Origin: Acidiphilium sp.
GTDB taxonomy: Bacteria > Pseudomonadota > Alphaproteobacteria > Acetobacterales > Acetobacteraceae
NCBI GenBank assembly: GCA_028688905.1
Contig: JAQTXH010000001.1
Coordinates: 854,156 to 918,155, forward strand
Length of the DNA stretch: 64,000 bases
Reading direction: 5' to 3'
Below are positions 1 to 9,288 of this stretch, piece after piece. The translations under genes were made by a program, and so were the position numbers. The notes under the pieces were generated by a model. That model had not been told where the DNA came from. It ran no database searches and worked only from the letters and a program-made list of their open reading frames with translations. Numbering within the stretch: the first letter of the stretch is position 1; every line of letters begins with the position of its first letter.

Positions 1-1
1 T

Positions 2-406
2 GCCAATGGCGCGCTGGGTGATGCCGCGGTGCCGCTCGGCGACTGCCACCACATCATTGCGATCGGCTCGGATCGGATGATGCAGGCGGTGGGTGCGGCG
101 CGGCATGGTGTGTTGCGCCCTTATCTCGCACCCCATCACTCCGCGATCGGGTCGATCAACTCACCGATGCAATGCATGATGAAGGAGGTTTGCGCCCAAT
201 GCCTGCAACTGCACGTCGATCCTGTGACCGGGGCGCGGCGGGTGGTGTTTTCCTGCTTCAATCAGGATCAGGCGCTGGATGAGGTCGATTTCGGCGTGCT
301 GGCGGATCGGTTGGGGCAGAACCGGCTGGCCGAAAAACTGACCGCGCAGTGGATCGATCGTGCGTTGCACCGGCTTGAGGTGCGCACGACAATTGCGGCC
401 GAGTGA
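2..406 (+). CDS. C-terminal fragment of a flavin/Fe-S oxidoreductase (PyrK/GltD-like)
   Basis: The frame is open to the left edge, so only the last ~134 residues are visible. They contain a cysteine cluster, CMMKEVCAQC, followed about 20 residues later by SCFNQDQ. That C-x4-C-x2-C...C pattern resembles the [2Fe-2S] ligand region at the end of electron-transfer subunits such as PyrK and of large GltD/PyrK-type fused FAD oxidoreductases found in Rhodospirillales. The preceding GDCHHIIAIGSDRMMQAV resembles the NAD-binding end of a ferredoxin-reductase domain. I infer an NAD(P)H-dependent FAD/Fe-S oxidoreductase; substrate unknown. It converges with metW, 6 bp away. Confidence 0.6.
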   Translation, partial: ANGALGDAAVPLGDCHHIIAIGSDRMMQAVGAARHGVLRPYLAPHHSAIGSINSPMQCMMKEVCAQCLQLHVDPVTGARRVVFSCFNQDQALDEVDFGVLADRLGQNRLAEKLTAQWIDRALHRLEVRTTIAAE

Positions 407-412
407 GGAGAG

Positions 413-1069
413 TCACGGTTGTTTGGGTCGCTGATCTCGCCGGAGTAGGAATAACCCCTGCTCGCCGAACAGATTGGCGAGCAACGGTGCCCGTCGCCAG
501 GGCGCGCGGCGGCCGGCTTCGTCGGCGGCGAGCCAGTTCTCGACGAGATAGCCTTCCTGCGCGCAGAGATCGAAAAAATCCCTTATCGTGCAGGGGTGGA
601 TGTTCGGGGTTTCGTACCACATCCGACCCCACGTCGTGGTCATTGGCATCCTGCCGGTCGCGAGCAATTGCCAGCGCAGGCTCCAATGGCCGAAATTGGG
701 AAAGCTGACGATGGCTCGGGTGCCGATGCGCAGCATCTGGCGCAGTACCTCGCGGGGCCGTTCGACCGCTTGGAGCGTGCGAGATAATACCACATAATCA
801 AAGGCATCGTCTGGATAGTGCGATAAATCGCTGTCGGCGTCTCCCTGCATCACCGGCAGGCCGTGGGTGACCGCGCGGGTGACTTCGGCCATGTCGATCT
901 CGATGCCGCGGGCATCGCATTTACGGGTGCGGAACAGATGGTCGAGCAAGGCACCATCGCCGCAGCCGATATCGAGCACGCGCGAACCCGGTTCGATCAT
1001 GCCGGCGATCAGTTCAAGATCGACCCGCATGTTCTTGGCAACAAACCGCACTGGTACCGCTTCCGTCAT
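413..1069 (-). CDS. metW: methionine biosynthesis protein MetW (SAM-dependent methyltransferase fold)
   Basis: A 218-residue class I methyltransferase-fold protein. Motif I is [15 protein letters not shown] near residue 32, followed by an acidic GIEIDMAE and the family-typical [14 protein letters not shown] and TPNIHPCT segments. MetW proteins are regularly coupled to MetX in proteobacteria and are thought to support homoserine O-acylation; the exact reaction is not settled. The start ATG overlaps the metX stop in an ATGA junction, so the two are translationally coupled. Identity rests on the motifs and the metX partnership. Confidence 0.93.
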   Translation of the reverse strand: MTEAVPVRFVAKNMRVDLELIAGMIEPGSRVLDIGCGDGALLDHLFRTRKCDARGIEIDMAEVTRAVTHGLPVMQGDADSDLSHYPDDAFDYVVLSRTLQAVERPREVLRQMLRIGTRAIVSFPNFGHWSLRWQLLATGRMPMTTTWGRMWYETPNIHPCTIRDFFDLCAQEGYLVENWLAADEAGRRAPWRRAPLLANLFGEQGLFLLRRDQRPKQP

Positions 1070-2211
1070 GGCAGACCTGCGGCTTCGGCGGCACCACGGA
1101 GAAAACCGGCGACGGTACGGTGAAAATCCGGTTCATCGAGCAGGAACGCGTCATGGCCCTTATCGCTGACGATTTCGACGAAACTGACGTTGGCGGCTGC
1201 CTGGTTGAGGGCACGGGCGACCGCGCGGCTTTCGGCGGTGGGAAACAGCCAGTCCGAACTGAACGAGACCAGCAGGAAGCGGGTTTTCGATCCACGGAAT
1301 GCGGCGGCGAGTGACCCGCCGTGATCGGCCGCGAGGTCGAAAAAATCCATCGCACGGGTGATGCAGAGGTAGGAATTAGCGTCGAACCGGCGGACGAAAC
1401 TCGATCCTTGGTGTTCGAGGTAGCTCTCGACGGCGAAACGCTCGCCGAAAAGCACCGGCGCCATCGCGCTGCCACCTTGAAGACGGCGGCCGAATTTGCG
1501 GGTCAGAGCCGCTTCGGAGAGATAGGTGATATGCGCGGTCATCCGGGCAACGGCGAGGCCGCGCGCCGGGATGACGCCGTGCGCCCAGTAGAAACCTTCA
1601 TGAAAATCGGGATCGGCGAAAATCGCCTGGCGTCCGACCTCGTGAAACGCGATGTTTTGCGCGGAGTGATACGGCGCGGTGGCGACCGGGACCGCTGCGA
1701 ACACCGCCTCGGGGAACAACGACGCCCAGGCCAGCGCCTGCATACCGCCCATCGATCCACCGACCACCGCGAACAGGCGGGTGATGCCGAGCCAGTCGAT
1801 CAGCATTTTCTGGGCCCGCACCATATCCTGCACCGTGATCGGGGGAAATTCGATGCCCCAGGGTTCGGGTGACGACGGATTACGGCGGCTGCGCGGGCCG
1901 GTGGAACCCATGCAGCCACCGAGCGCATTGGCGCAGATGACGAAATAGCGATTGGTATCGACGGGTCTATCCGGTCCGACCAGGGTTCCCCACCAGGCTG
2001 GTTTGCCAGTGAGCGGGTGGGGTTCGGCAACGTATTGATCGCCGGTGAGCGCATGACAGATCAGCACGGCGTTGCTGCGTGCTGCATTCAGCGTGCCGTA
2101 GGTGCGATAGGCAATATCGAGCGGTGCCAGCATCACGCCGCAATCGAGGGCGATGCCGTCCGTGAAGGTTTCGTGCCGGTGCGGGATTTCCGGAAATGCG
2201 GTCTGATCCAT
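1066..2211 (-). CDS. metX: homoserine O-acetyltransferase/succinyltransferase MetX
   Basis: A 381-residue alpha/beta-hydrolase-fold acyltransferase that activates L-homoserine for methionine synthesis (acyl donor acetyl-CoA or succinyl-CoA). Visible family features are the AYRTYGTLN and LICHALTG N-terminal segments, the nucleophile elbow [13 protein letters not shown] (catalytic Ser), the acid in FSSDWLFP and the histidine in [11 protein letters not shown]. Length is normal for MetX. It is the first gene of a metX-metW pair and diverges from the chorismate mutase gene. A strong hairpin lies in its 5' leader. Donor specificity cannot be read with certainty. Confidence 0.95.
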   Translation of the reverse strand: MDQTAFPEIPHRHETFTDGIALDCGVMLAPLDIAYRTYGTLNAARSNAVLICHALTGDQYVAEPHPLTGKPAWWGTLVGPDRPVDTNRYFVICANALGGCMGSTGPRSRRNPSSPEPWGIEFPPITVQDMVRAQKMLIDWLGITRLFAVVGGSMGGMQALAWASLFPEAVFAAVPVATAPYHSAQNIAFHEVGRQAIFADPDFHEGFYWAHGVIPARGLAVARMTAHITYLSEAALTRKFGRRLQGGSAMAPVLFGERFAVESYLEHQGSSFVRRFDANSYLCITRAMDFFDLAADHGGSLAAAFRGSKTRFLLVSFSSDWLFPTAESRAVARALNQAAANVSFVEIVSDKGHDAFLLDEPDFHRTVAGFLRGAAEAAGLP

Positions 2212-2243
2212 GACGTGCCCGCTATGCCCGCAACCAGCCGGTG

Positions 2244-2265
2244 CGGCAAGAACGGGGTCTTGCCG
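2244..2265 (-). promoter_or_regulatory. perfect 8-bp hairpin in the metX leader
   Basis: CGGCAAGA and TCTTGCCG are separated by a 6-nt loop, and G-U pairs could lengthen the stem. It lies 33 nt upstream of the metX start, inside the 106-bp gap to the divergent chorismate mutase gene. There is no following T-run, so it is not a plain terminator. A role in translational or transcriptional control of metX-metW is inference. I do not see a SAM-II riboswitch consensus around it. Confidence 0.4.
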
Positions 2266-2317
2266 TGTGGCGTGCCTCCTGTATCAAAGGGTGCCGCATT
2301 CATCGTATTGGTTAAGT

Positions 2318-3205
2318 ATGCCTGACACGTCATCACTCTTGCCGCCGAACGACGCCGCTCCGGAAGCGCTGGCGCGGCTGCGCGCAGAAATCGATGCGCT
2401 CGATGATCGTTTGCATGATTTGCTGATGGAGCGGGCGGCAATCATCGAACGAGTGGCGCGCGATGGCGGCAAACGCGGTGTACCGATCCGTCCCGGTCGC
2501 GAGGCCGTGATGCTGCGGCGGCTGCTTGAACGGCACAATAGCGCGCTGCCGCCGCAAACGATTTTGCGTATCTGGCGGGAATTGTTCTCCGGTGCCCTGA
2601 TGATCGAGGGCGGCCTGACGATTGCGGTAGCCGACGGGGCGCAAGTGGAATTGCCGGCGGTGGCACGAGAGCATTTCGGACCACTGACCGGGCTGCGTCG
2701 GCATCGGACACCTTCGCAGGCGCTGGCCGATCTGACCAACGGTGCGGCGCACGCCGCGGTGTTGCCGCTACCATCGGACGAGGATGACGATCAGTCGGCC
2801 TGGTGGGTTGGGCTTATGCATGGCGGCGTGCCTCGGCTGGCGATTGTGGCGAAACTGCCGTTCTGGGCGCGACGCAGCGAAGGCGTGCCCCAAGCCGGCG
2901 CGTACGTCGTGGCATCGCTGACACCTGATGCAAGCGGGGCTGATCGTAGTTTGATCGGCATCGAAATCGCACCCGACACCAGCACGGCGCGAATCGCGGG
3001 TTTGCTGAAAGATTCCGGATTTGATGTTGGCTCAATCCTGCCACGGCGGGCCGCCAAGCGTGAGGTGGGATATGCGCTGGCCGACGTTGAAGGTCTGGTG
3101 GCGCGCGACGATCCACGGCTTGCGGCGATCACCGGCTTTCTCGCAACGCCGGTCATCCTCGGTGCCTACGCCGTACCGTATGGCGCGGGCGACATGCCGC
3201 GATGA
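2318..3205 (+). CDS. chorismate mutase with C-terminal extension
   Basis: A 295-residue protein whose N-terminal ~100 residues match an AroQ-type chorismate mutase (chorismate to prephenate): [20 protein letters not shown], a basic RAAIIERVA, and a late [11 protein letters not shown] helix. The remaining ~190 residues look like a degenerate prephenate dehydratase/ACT-like region without an obvious catalytic motif. The ATG chosen starts just before the mutase helix; longer in-frame starts would run into the metX leader. The stop overlaps the hisC start (ATGA). With hisC and tyrA it forms a tyrosine/phenylalanine cluster typical of alphaproteobacteria. Confidence 0.88.
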   Translation: MPDTSSLLPPNDAAPEALARLRAEIDALDDRLHDLLMERAAIIERVARDGGKRGVPIRPGREAVMLRRLLERHNSALPPQTILRIWRELFSGALMIEGGLTIAVADGAQVELPAVAREHFGPLTGLRRHRTPSQALADLTNGAAHAAVLPLPSDEDDDQSAWWVGLMHGGVPRLAIVAKLPFWARRSEGVPQAGAYVVASLTPDASGADRSLIGIEIAPDTSTARIAGLLKDSGFDVGSILPRRAAKREVGYALADVEGLVARDDPRLAAITGFLATPVILGAYAVPYGAGDMPR

Positions 3206-4296
3206 GTGGACAGCCTCGCGCGCGGGACGCAGTGTTTTCGGTGCCGCCTTATGTCGGGGGCGACTCGAATCTTACTGGCATCAACCGGGTCATCAAGCTT
3301 TCTTCCAATGAGGGTGCGTTTGGGACGCCCCCCGAGGCGGTTGCGGCGATGCGTGCAGCGGCCGATTTGGCTTTTCGCTACCCCGACGGGGGATCGTCGG
3401 CCTTGCGCCGGGCAATTGGCGCGACCTTCGATCTGGATTCGACCAAAATCGTATGCGGCAACGGGTCGGATGACCTGATCGGGTTGCTGATTCAGTCCTA
3501 CGGCGGCCCGGGGACTGAACTGGTGATGAGCGCTCATGGCTTTCTGATTTACGAAATCGCAGCGAAGCTCGCCGGCATGGTGGTGCGCAAGGCAGCGGAA
3601 ATCAATTTGACCGCCGATGTCGATGCTATGCTCGCTCAGGTCACGCCGGCGACCAGGTTGGTTTTTCTTGCCAATCCGAACAATCCGACCGGCAGCCTGG
3701 TGCCGACCGCCGAGGTCTTTCGGCTTCGCGCCGGCCTGCCTCAGGATGTCCTTCTTGTGCTTGATGCCGCTTACGCCGAGTACGTCGAGCGAAGTGACTA
3801 TGATCCAGGCATGGCGCTGGTTGATGCTGGTGACAATACGGTCATGACGCGGACATTCTCTAAAATATTTGGTTTGGGCGGCGCTCGGCTCGGCTGGGCC
3901 TACGCACCCGAGAGCGTGATCGATGTTCTCAACCGCACCCGGATGCCGTTCAATGTGAGCGGACCTACGGCCGCTGCTGGGATTGCCGCGCTGGCGGTAC
4001 CCGGCTGGGTGGAACGGTGCCGAATCCATAACAGCCGGGCACGAGCAACCCTGACCGCACGGTTGCAGGATGCCGGTTTGATCGTGCATCCGAGCGAGAC
4101 GAATTTCGTTCTGGTCGATTTTGGTGCTGCGGCGCGGGCGGTCGCGGCAGACGAGTATTTGCGCGCGAGAGGAATTATTGTCCGCAATGTCGCCGCATAT
4201 GGGTTGCCGCATTGCCTGCGGGTTACGATCGGCACGGATGACGAGTGCGGCACTGTGGTGGAAGCCCTTACTGAATTCGCCCATATCGATGACTGA
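3202..4296 (+). CDS. hisC: histidinol-phosphate / aromatic aminotransferase HisC
   Basis: A 364-residue fold-type I PLP aminotransferase. Visible are [11 protein letters not shown] at the N-terminus, the [13 protein letters not shown] phosphate-binding loop, [20 protein letters not shown], and the Schiff-base lysine in [16 protein letters not shown]. The arginine in HCLRVTIG would bind the substrate carboxylate. In this position between chorismate mutase and tyrA, HisC-type enzymes commonly act on both imidazole-acetol phosphate and aromatic keto acids (inference). The start ATG overlaps the upstream stop and the stop overlaps tyrA by 8 nt. Confidence 0.93.
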   Translation: MSGQPRARDAVFSVPPYVGGDSNLTGINRVIKLSSNEGAFGTPPEAVAAMRAAADLAFRYPDGGSSALRRAIGATFDLDSTKIVCGNGSDDLIGLLIQSYGGPGTELVMSAHGFLIYEIAAKLAGMVVRKAAEINLTADVDAMLAQVTPATRLVFLANPNNPTGSLVPTAEVFRLRAGLPQDVLLVLDAAYAEYVERSDYDPGMALVDAGDNTVMTRTFSKIFGLGGARLGWAYAPESVIDVLNRTRMPFNVSGPTAAAGIAALAVPGWVERCRIHNSRARATLTARLQDAGLIVHPSETNFVLVDFGAAARAVAADEYLRARGIIVRNVAAYGLPHCLRVTIGTDDECGTVVEALTEFAHIDD

Positions 4297-5176
4297 ACCC
4301 ATTTTCGAACGACTGGTTTTGATCGGCGTGGGGCTGATCGGCTCTTCGGTCGCCCGCATTGCGCGTGCGCGGGGCGATATTGCGCGGGTCGTGGTGGCCA
4401 ATGCGCGCACCGAGGCCACCTTGGCCCGTGTTAATGAGCTAGGGATCGCGGATGTGTGTGAGATTGACCTGGTGCGGGCCGTCGAAGGAGCCGATTGCGT
4501 AATGCTGTGCGCGCCGGTGGGTGCCTATGCCGCGCTGGCCGCTGCGATTGGGCCGCATCTGGCACCTGGATCGATTGTCACCGATGTCGGATCGACCAAG
4601 CAATCGGTGATCCGCGATATTGGCCCGCATTTGCCGCAGGGCGTGCATTTTGTTCCGGCTCATCCGATGGCGGGAACCGAGTTTTCCGGGCCGGATGCCG
4701 GATTCGTCGAATTGTTTCGGGGCCGCTGGTGCCTGCTGACGCCGCCGCCGGGTACCGACCCCCAAGCGGTTGAGCGGATCAAAATGCTTTGGGAACGCTG
4801 CGGCGCTTCGATCAGCGTGATGGATCCGGCGCATCACGACCGGGTGGTAGCGATCGTCAGTCATTTGCCACATCTGATTGCCTTTACGATCTGTGGTACC
4901 GCCGATGATCTGGCAGACGAAACACGCAAGGAAGTGTTGCAGTTCGCAGCCTCGGGTTTTCGCGATTTCACACGCATTGCCGCCTCTGATCCGGTGATGT
5001 GGCGCGATGTGTTTCTCAATAATCGCGAAGCTCTGCTGGAAATGCTGGCGCGGTTTACCGAGGATGCTCAGGCGATGGCGCGCGCGGTCCGTTGGGGCGA
5101 TTCATCCTACATCGAGGACAAAGTGAACCGGGGCCGCAAGATCAGGCAGGCACTGCTCGACCTCCATCAGGCGTAG
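4289..5176 (+). CDS. tyrA: prephenate/arogenate dehydrogenase TyrA
   Basis: A 295-residue NAD(P)-dependent dehydrogenase that makes 4-hydroxyphenylpyruvate from prephenate, or tyrosine from arogenate. The N-terminal Rossmann motif is [32 protein letters not shown] and the [11 protein letters not shown] loop are family signatures, and the HLPHLIAF helix carries the catalytic histidine. The start was set at the ATG preceding TEPIFERL because upstream in-frame sequence is inside hisC. No ACT domain is visible. Whether prephenate or arogenate is preferred cannot be told from sequence alone. Confidence 0.93.
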   Translation: MTEPIFERLVLIGVGLIGSSVARIARARGDIARVVVANARTEATLARVNELGIADVCEIDLVRAVEGADCVMLCAPVGAYAALAAAIGPHLAPGSIVTDVGSTKQSVIRDIGPHLPQGVHFVPAHPMAGTEFSGPDAGFVELFRGRWCLLTPPPGTDPQAVERIKMLWERCGASISVMDPAHHDRVVAIVSHLPHLIAFTICGTADDLADETRKEVLQFAASGFRDFTRIAASDPVMWRDVFLNNREALLEMLARFTEDAQAMARAVRWGDSSYIEDKVNRGRKIRQALLDLHQA

Positions 5177-5255
5177 TCACGCCATACCGGCAGATTGATA
5201 GCGGGCCGGTCCTTACGCTATCAGCGTCACCATCCCAACATCGTCAGGATTTTTC

Positions 5256-6191
5256 ATGGCAGGGCCTCAGGCACGGCAGAAGCGCGGACGCAGGATTGAC
5301 GGCTGGATCGTTCTTGACAAGCCGCAGGGTATTACCAGCGCTCACGCGGTCGCCAAAATCAAGCGTCTGCTCGACGCAGCAAAAGTCGGCCACGGCGGCA
5401 CGCTTGACCCCCTGGCGACCGGGGTGTTGCCGATCGCCCTGGGGGCGGCAACCAAGATGGTGCCCTATGTGATGGACGGCACCAAGCTTTACCATTTTAC
5501 CCTCCGGTTCGGTGAAGCGCGGGATACCGACGATGCCGAAGGCGCGGTGATCGCGACCAGCGAGGCGCGACCGGATGACGTCGCGCTCAATGCGGCGTTG
5601 CCGGCCTTTCGTGGCCTGATCATGCAGGTTCCCCCGGCGTTTTCAGCGATCAAGGTCGATGGCGAACGGGCTTATGATCTGGCGCGTGCCGGCACACCAC
5701 CTGATTTGCCGCCGCGCCCGGCGCAGATCGATCGGTTTGAGTTAATCGGCCGGCCCGATGCCGATCATGCGATATTCGAGGTCGCGTCCGGCAAGGGGGT
5801 TTATATGCGGTCGCTGGCGCGGGACTTGGCGCGGGCGTTGGGCAGCGTGGGTCATATTTCAGCGTTGCGCCGGCTCGCGGTGGGGCCGTTTGCGGAACAT
5901 GCGGCGATCACGCTGGACAAATTGGCGGATTGCGGCCATAGCGCCGCAGGTGATCCGGACATCGTGCTTCCGGTCGAGACCGCGCTGGCCGACATCCCGG
6001 CGCTGGCCCTGACCGAAGCCGAAGCCGCCGCCCTTCGAAATGGCATGGCGTTAAGCTTGGTCGATTTGATGGGGCGGATTCCAGTGACAGCCAATCCAGA
6101 TGGTGGATTGGTCCGGGTGCTGGCGGATCGTCGTTTCGTGGTTCTGGGTAGGCTCGGTGAGGGCATGCTTAGACCGGAACGTGTGATTTAA
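5256..6191 (+). CDS. truB: tRNA pseudouridine(55) synthase TruB
   Basis: A 311-residue enzyme isomerising U55 of the tRNA T-loop. The signature is complete: [17 protein letters not shown], the catalytic Asp in [35 protein letters not shown], and [17 protein letters not shown]-terminal PUA-like extension ends in [14 protein letters not shown]. It sits 23 bp upstream of rpsO, a near-universal bacterial pairing, and probably shares a transcript with it. Confidence 0.97.
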   Translation: MAGPQARQKRGRRIDGWIVLDKPQGITSAHAVAKIKRLLDAAKVGHGGTLDPLATGVLPIALGAATKMVPYVMDGTKLYHFTLRFGEARDTDDAEGAVIATSEARPDDVALNAALPAFRGLIMQVPPAFSAIKVDGERAYDLARAGTPPDLPPRPAQIDRFELIGRPDADHAIFEVASGKGVYMRSLARDLARALGSVGHISALRRLAVGPFAEHAAITLDKLADCGHSAAGDPDIVLPVETALADIPALALTEAEAAALRNGMALSLVDLMGRIPVTANPDGGLVRVLADRRFVVLGRLGEGMLRPERVI

Positions 6192-6214
6192 CCATTTATT
6201 CAGGAGTATATGCG

Positions 6215-6484
6215 ATGTCGATTACTGCGGAGCGTCGTCAATCGCTCATTGTCGAGTATGCCAACACCGAGAACGACACCGGTAGCCCGGAAGTTCAGGT
6301 TGCCTTGCTGTCCGAGCGGATCAACAATCTGACCGATCACTTAAAAATTCATGCGAAGGATTTTCATTCGCGCCGAGGGTTGCTGATGCTGGTTGGTCGC
6401 CGTCGCCGTTTGTTGGATTATGTCAAAAAGCACAGCCAAAAGCGCTATGAGGCGCTGATTGGCCGCTTGCACCTGCGGCGTTGA
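6215..6484 (+). CDS. rpsO: 30S ribosomal protein S15
   Basis: An 89-residue protein of the exact family length. Family-typical segments are [40 protein letters not shown] and [13 protein letters not shown]. It binds the 16S rRNA central domain early in small-subunit assembly. A good AGGAG precedes the ATG. In many bacteria pnp follows rpsO; here a strong hairpin and then a BI-1 gene follow instead, so pnp must be elsewhere. Confidence 0.98.
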   Translation: MSITAERRQSLIVEYANTENDTGSPEVQVALLSERINNLTDHLKIHAKDFHSRRGLLMLVGRRRRLLDYVKKHSQKRYEALIGRLHLRR

Positions 6485-6529
6485 TGCGGTCTTACCGTCT
6501 GTTCGCCTGATCGTTACGTCGATATCATC

Positions 6530-6565
6530 TCCGCGGTGCCGATTAAGCTTGATCGGCACCGCGGA
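6530..6565 (+). terminator. long GC-rich hairpin after rpsO
   Basis: CCGCGGTGCCGAT pairs perfectly with ATCGGCACCGCGG across an 8-nt loop, with one more T-A closing pair. It begins 46 nt past the rpsO stop. There is no clear T-run afterwards, so it may act as a 3'-end stabiliser or a Rho-assisted stop rather than a classic intrinsic terminator. Confidence 0.6.
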
Positions 6566-6625
6566 ATGGCCAAAATAGTGACGAAAAGCGGCAGTCCCGC
6601 CGCCCTTAAGGAGTAACGAGCAATC

Positions 6626-7396
6626 ATGGCTATTGGTCCTGACATGCGATCTTATCGCGGCGCGAGCGTCGCGGCAGGCGTTGGCGTTCTGGACGAAGGT
6701 TTGCGCGCCTACATGTTGCGGGTCTATAATTGGATGGCCTCAGGCCTGTTTTTGACCGCCATCGTGTCCCTGGCGATTTCGCAAACCAGTCTGATCAATA
6801 TTTTCTATCCATTGGTGACGACCGCAAGTGGTGCTGTGGTTCGCCAGCCTGGTATTCTGGCCTACGTGACGATGTTTGCCCCGATCGGTTTCGTGCTGGT
6901 CATGAGTTTCGGTGTCAACAAATTATCGACCACCCAGGCACAAGCGCTGTTCTGGGCGTTTTGTGCGGTGATGGGTGCCAGCTTGACTAACATTTTTCTG
7001 GTATACACTGGTACGTCGATCCTTTCCACGTTCTTCGTGACCGCCGGAACCTTTGCCGCTATGAGCGTGTACGGTTACACGACCAAGGCGAATTTAGCAA
7101 AATTCGGTAGTTTTTTGATCATGGGAGTGATCGGGCTGTTGATTGCGATGGTGGTCAATATTTTCCTGCAGTCATCCATGATGCAGTTTGTGATCAGTGC
7201 GATCGGTGTGTTGATCTTCACCGGCCTTGCAGCTTACGACACGCAGCGGATCAAAGCAGATTATGTTCAGTATGGCTATCGGTTTGGTGCCGATGTGGCG
7301 GCCAAGCGCAGTGTTTACGATGCTTTGCAGCTTTACCTGACCTTCATCAACCTTTTCATGTTCCTGTTGCAGTTCATGGGTAACCGCCGTAATTAA
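6626..7396 (+). CDS. Bax inhibitor-1 / YccA-family membrane protein
   Basis: A 256-residue integral membrane protein with about seven hydrophobic segments and the BI-1 family ending: GLAAYDTQRIK (conserved Asp), then RSVYDALQLYLTFINLFMFLLQFMGNRRN. Bacterial members are proposed pH-sensitive calcium leak channels or modulators of membrane proteolysis by FtsH; the physiological role here is not known. AAGGAG precedes the start. It is monocistronic, closed by a strong terminator shared with glmS on the opposite strand. Confidence 0.93.
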   Translation: MAIGPDMRSYRGASVAAGVGVLDEGLRAYMLRVYNWMASGLFLTAIVSLAISQTSLINIFYPLVTTASGAVVRQPGILAYVTMFAPIGFVLVMSFGVNKLSTTQAQALFWAFCAVMGASLTNIFLVYTGTSILSTFFVTAGTFAAMSVYGYTTKANLAKFGSFLIMGVIGLLIAMVVNIFLQSSMMQFVISAIGVLIFTGLAAYDTQRIKADYVQYGYRFGADVAAKRSVYDALQLYLTFINLFMFLLQFMGNRRN

Positions 7397-7422
7397 CGGT
7401 GATCTGCGAGTGTGTAGAATTG

Positions 7423-7452
7423 AACCCCAGGAACGATGTTCCTGGGGTTTTC
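7423..7452 (+). terminator. Rho-independent terminator (BI-1 gene)
   Basis: AACCCCAGGAAC and GTTCCTGGGGTT form a 12-bp stem with a 3-nt loop followed by a short T-run (TTTTC counting the stem end). It lies between two convergent genes. On the opposite strand it ends glmS less convincingly, because the run there is AATTC. Confidence 0.85.
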
Positions 7453-7464
7453 GATGCCAACGCG

Positions 7465-9288
7465 TTACTCGACAGTGACTGACTTGGCGAGATTGCGGGG
7501 CTGATCGACGTCGGTGCCTTTCAGGATTGCGACATGATAGGCGAGCAATTGCACCGGAATCGCATAGAGAATCGGCGCGACAAACGGATCGCAATCTGGT
7601 AGAATGACGCTGTGAGTTGTGATGCCGGCAAGTTTGGCAGCTCCGGTGGCATCGCTGAACAGGATAATTCGGCCACCGCGAGCAGCGGCTTCCTGAAGGT
7701 TTGACGCGGTTTTTTCAAACAGCGGTCCGGACGGAATGACCGCAATGACCGGCACGCTGGGATCGATCAACGCAATCGGGCCATGTTTCATTTCGCCGGC
7801 CGGATAACCTTCGGCGTGGATGTAGCTCAATTCCTTCAGCTTCAAGGCACCTTCCAGGGCGATCGGCATCATGGAACCGCGACCGAAGAACAGAACGTCG
7901 CGGGCGTCTTGAATTTGAACGGCAAGCGTCCGGATGGTGTCTTCGTCATTCAGGACCTGGGCAGCCTTCGCGGGAAGTTCCATCAGAGCTGCAACCAAAT
8001 TCTCGATGGCAGCATCGCTCATGGTGCCCCGGGCGCGAGCGAGAGCCAGGGCGAACCCGGCGAGCACGGTCAGTTGCGCGGTGAATGCCTTGGTGCTGGC
8101 AACGCTGATTTCTGGACCTGCGATGGTTTCCAACATCAGGTCACTTTCGCGCGCCATGGTGCTTTCGGGGACATTTACGACCGACATGACCTTGCAGCCC
8201 TGCTGCTTCATATAGCGAAGGGCGGCCATAGTGTCAGCGGTTTCGCCTGATTGGCTGACGACCACACCGAGCTGGCCGGTGGTCAGCGGCGGTTCACGGT
8301 AGCGAAACTCGCTGGCAACGTCAGCGTCGACCGGAAGGCGCGCGTATTGTTCGATCCAGTATCGCGCGGTCAATCCGGCATAATAGGCCGAACCGCAGGC
8401 CGACAACGTGATGCCTGAAATCGTGGTCAGATCGATCGCAAGGTCCGGCAACGTCGGCATCCGGGTCGCAGGGTTGATCATGCGGTGCAGGGTATCGCCG
8501 ATCACCACCGGGTGCTCATGCAGTTCCTTTTCCATGAAATGGCGGAAGTTGCCTTTGCCGATAGCAGCGCCGGTGAGGCGGGTAAGCTTGATCTCGCGCT
8601 CGACCGGACGATCCTTCGCGTCGCGGAATTCAGCACCGGTGCGTGAAACGATAACCCAGTCGCCATCGGTGAGATATGCAATCCGACGGGTCAGTGGGGC
8701 CAATGCCAAGGCATCCGAACCAAGATACATCTCGTCCGTGCCATAACCAACGGCGAGAGGCGCGCCGCGCTGCGCTCCGATGATCAGATCGGGATGACCG
8801 GCGAAAATCAGTGCCAGCGCATAAGCGCCTTCCAAACGCCGAAACGCGGCAGCGGCGGCGCTGATCGGGTCCATGCCGCGGGCGAGGTGAAGGTCGACCA
8901 ACTGGGCGACGGTCTCGGTATCGGTTTCGGTCGAAAAGACCTGGCCTTGCGCCTCCAGTTCGGCACGTAACACAGCATGATTTTCGATGATCCCGTTGTG
9001 TACGACCGCCACCCGCGTCGTTCCATGGGGATGGGCGTTGATTTCGGTCGGGGCACCGTGGGTTGCCCAGCGGGTATGGCCGATGCCGGTCGTTCCCTCG
9101 AGCGGGCGAATGGCCAGTGCCGCCGCAAGATTTTGCAGCTTGCCTTCGGACCGGCGCCGATCGATGACACCTTCAATTAGTGTGGCGATTCCGGCGCTAT
9201 CGTAGCCCCGATAGGCGAGGCGCGACAAACCATCCAGCAACAAGGGGGCGGCTGACCCGTTGCCGATCACGCCAACGATTCCGCACAT
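7465..9288 (-). CDS. glmS: glutamine--fructose-6-phosphate aminotransferase GlmS
   Basis: A 607-residue enzyme making glucosamine-6-phosphate for peptidoglycan and LPS. The N-terminal glutaminase begins MCGIVGVIG (catalytic Cys2) and has the GHTRWATHG and NGIIENH motifs. Two SIS domains follow, with SACGSAYYAGL, SQSGETADTMAAL and HAEGYPAGEMKHGPIAL, and the end is DQPRNLAKSVTVE. The start is fixed by the obligatory Met-Cys; longer in-frame starts are inside glmU. It overlaps the glmU stop (ATGA), so glmU-glmS are coupled. Confidence 0.97.
   Translation of the reverse strand: MCGIVGVIGNGSAAPLLLDGLSRLAYRGYDSAGIATLIEGVIDRRRSEGKLQNLAAALAIRPLEGTTGIGHTRWATHGAPTEINAHPHGTTRVAVVHNGIIENHAVLRAELEAQGQVFSTETDTETVAQLVDLHLARGMDPISAAAAAFRRLEGAYALALIFAGHPDLIIGAQRGAPLAVGYGTDEMYLGSDALALAPLTRRIAYLTDGDWVIVSRTGAEFRDAKDRPVEREIKLTRLTGAAIGKGNFRHFMEKELHEHPVVIGDTLHRMINPATRMPTLPDLAIDLTTISGITLSACGSAYYAGLTARYWIEQYARLPVDADVASEFRYREPPLTTGQLGVVVSQSGETADTMAALRYMKQQGCKVMSVVNVPESTMARESDLMLETIAGPEISVASTKAFTAQLTVLAGFALALARARGTMSDAAIENLVAALMELPAKAAQVLNDEDTIRTLAVQIQDARDVLFFGRGSMMPIALEGALKLKELSYIHAEGYPAGEMKHGPIALIDPSVPVIAVIPSGPLFEKTASNLQEAAARGGRIILFSDATGAAKLAGITTHSVILPDCDPFVAPILYAIPVQLLAYHVAILKGTDVDQPRNLAKSVTVE

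Noticed and set aside
2212..2317. SAM-II riboswitch before metX
   Set aside because: The expected conserved words of that class could not be found in either register; only a hairpin is supported.
3166..4419. Minus-strand frame of 417 codons
   Set aside because: Antisense to hisC and tyrA; its composition (Arg, His, Pro-rich) is typical of a shadow frame.
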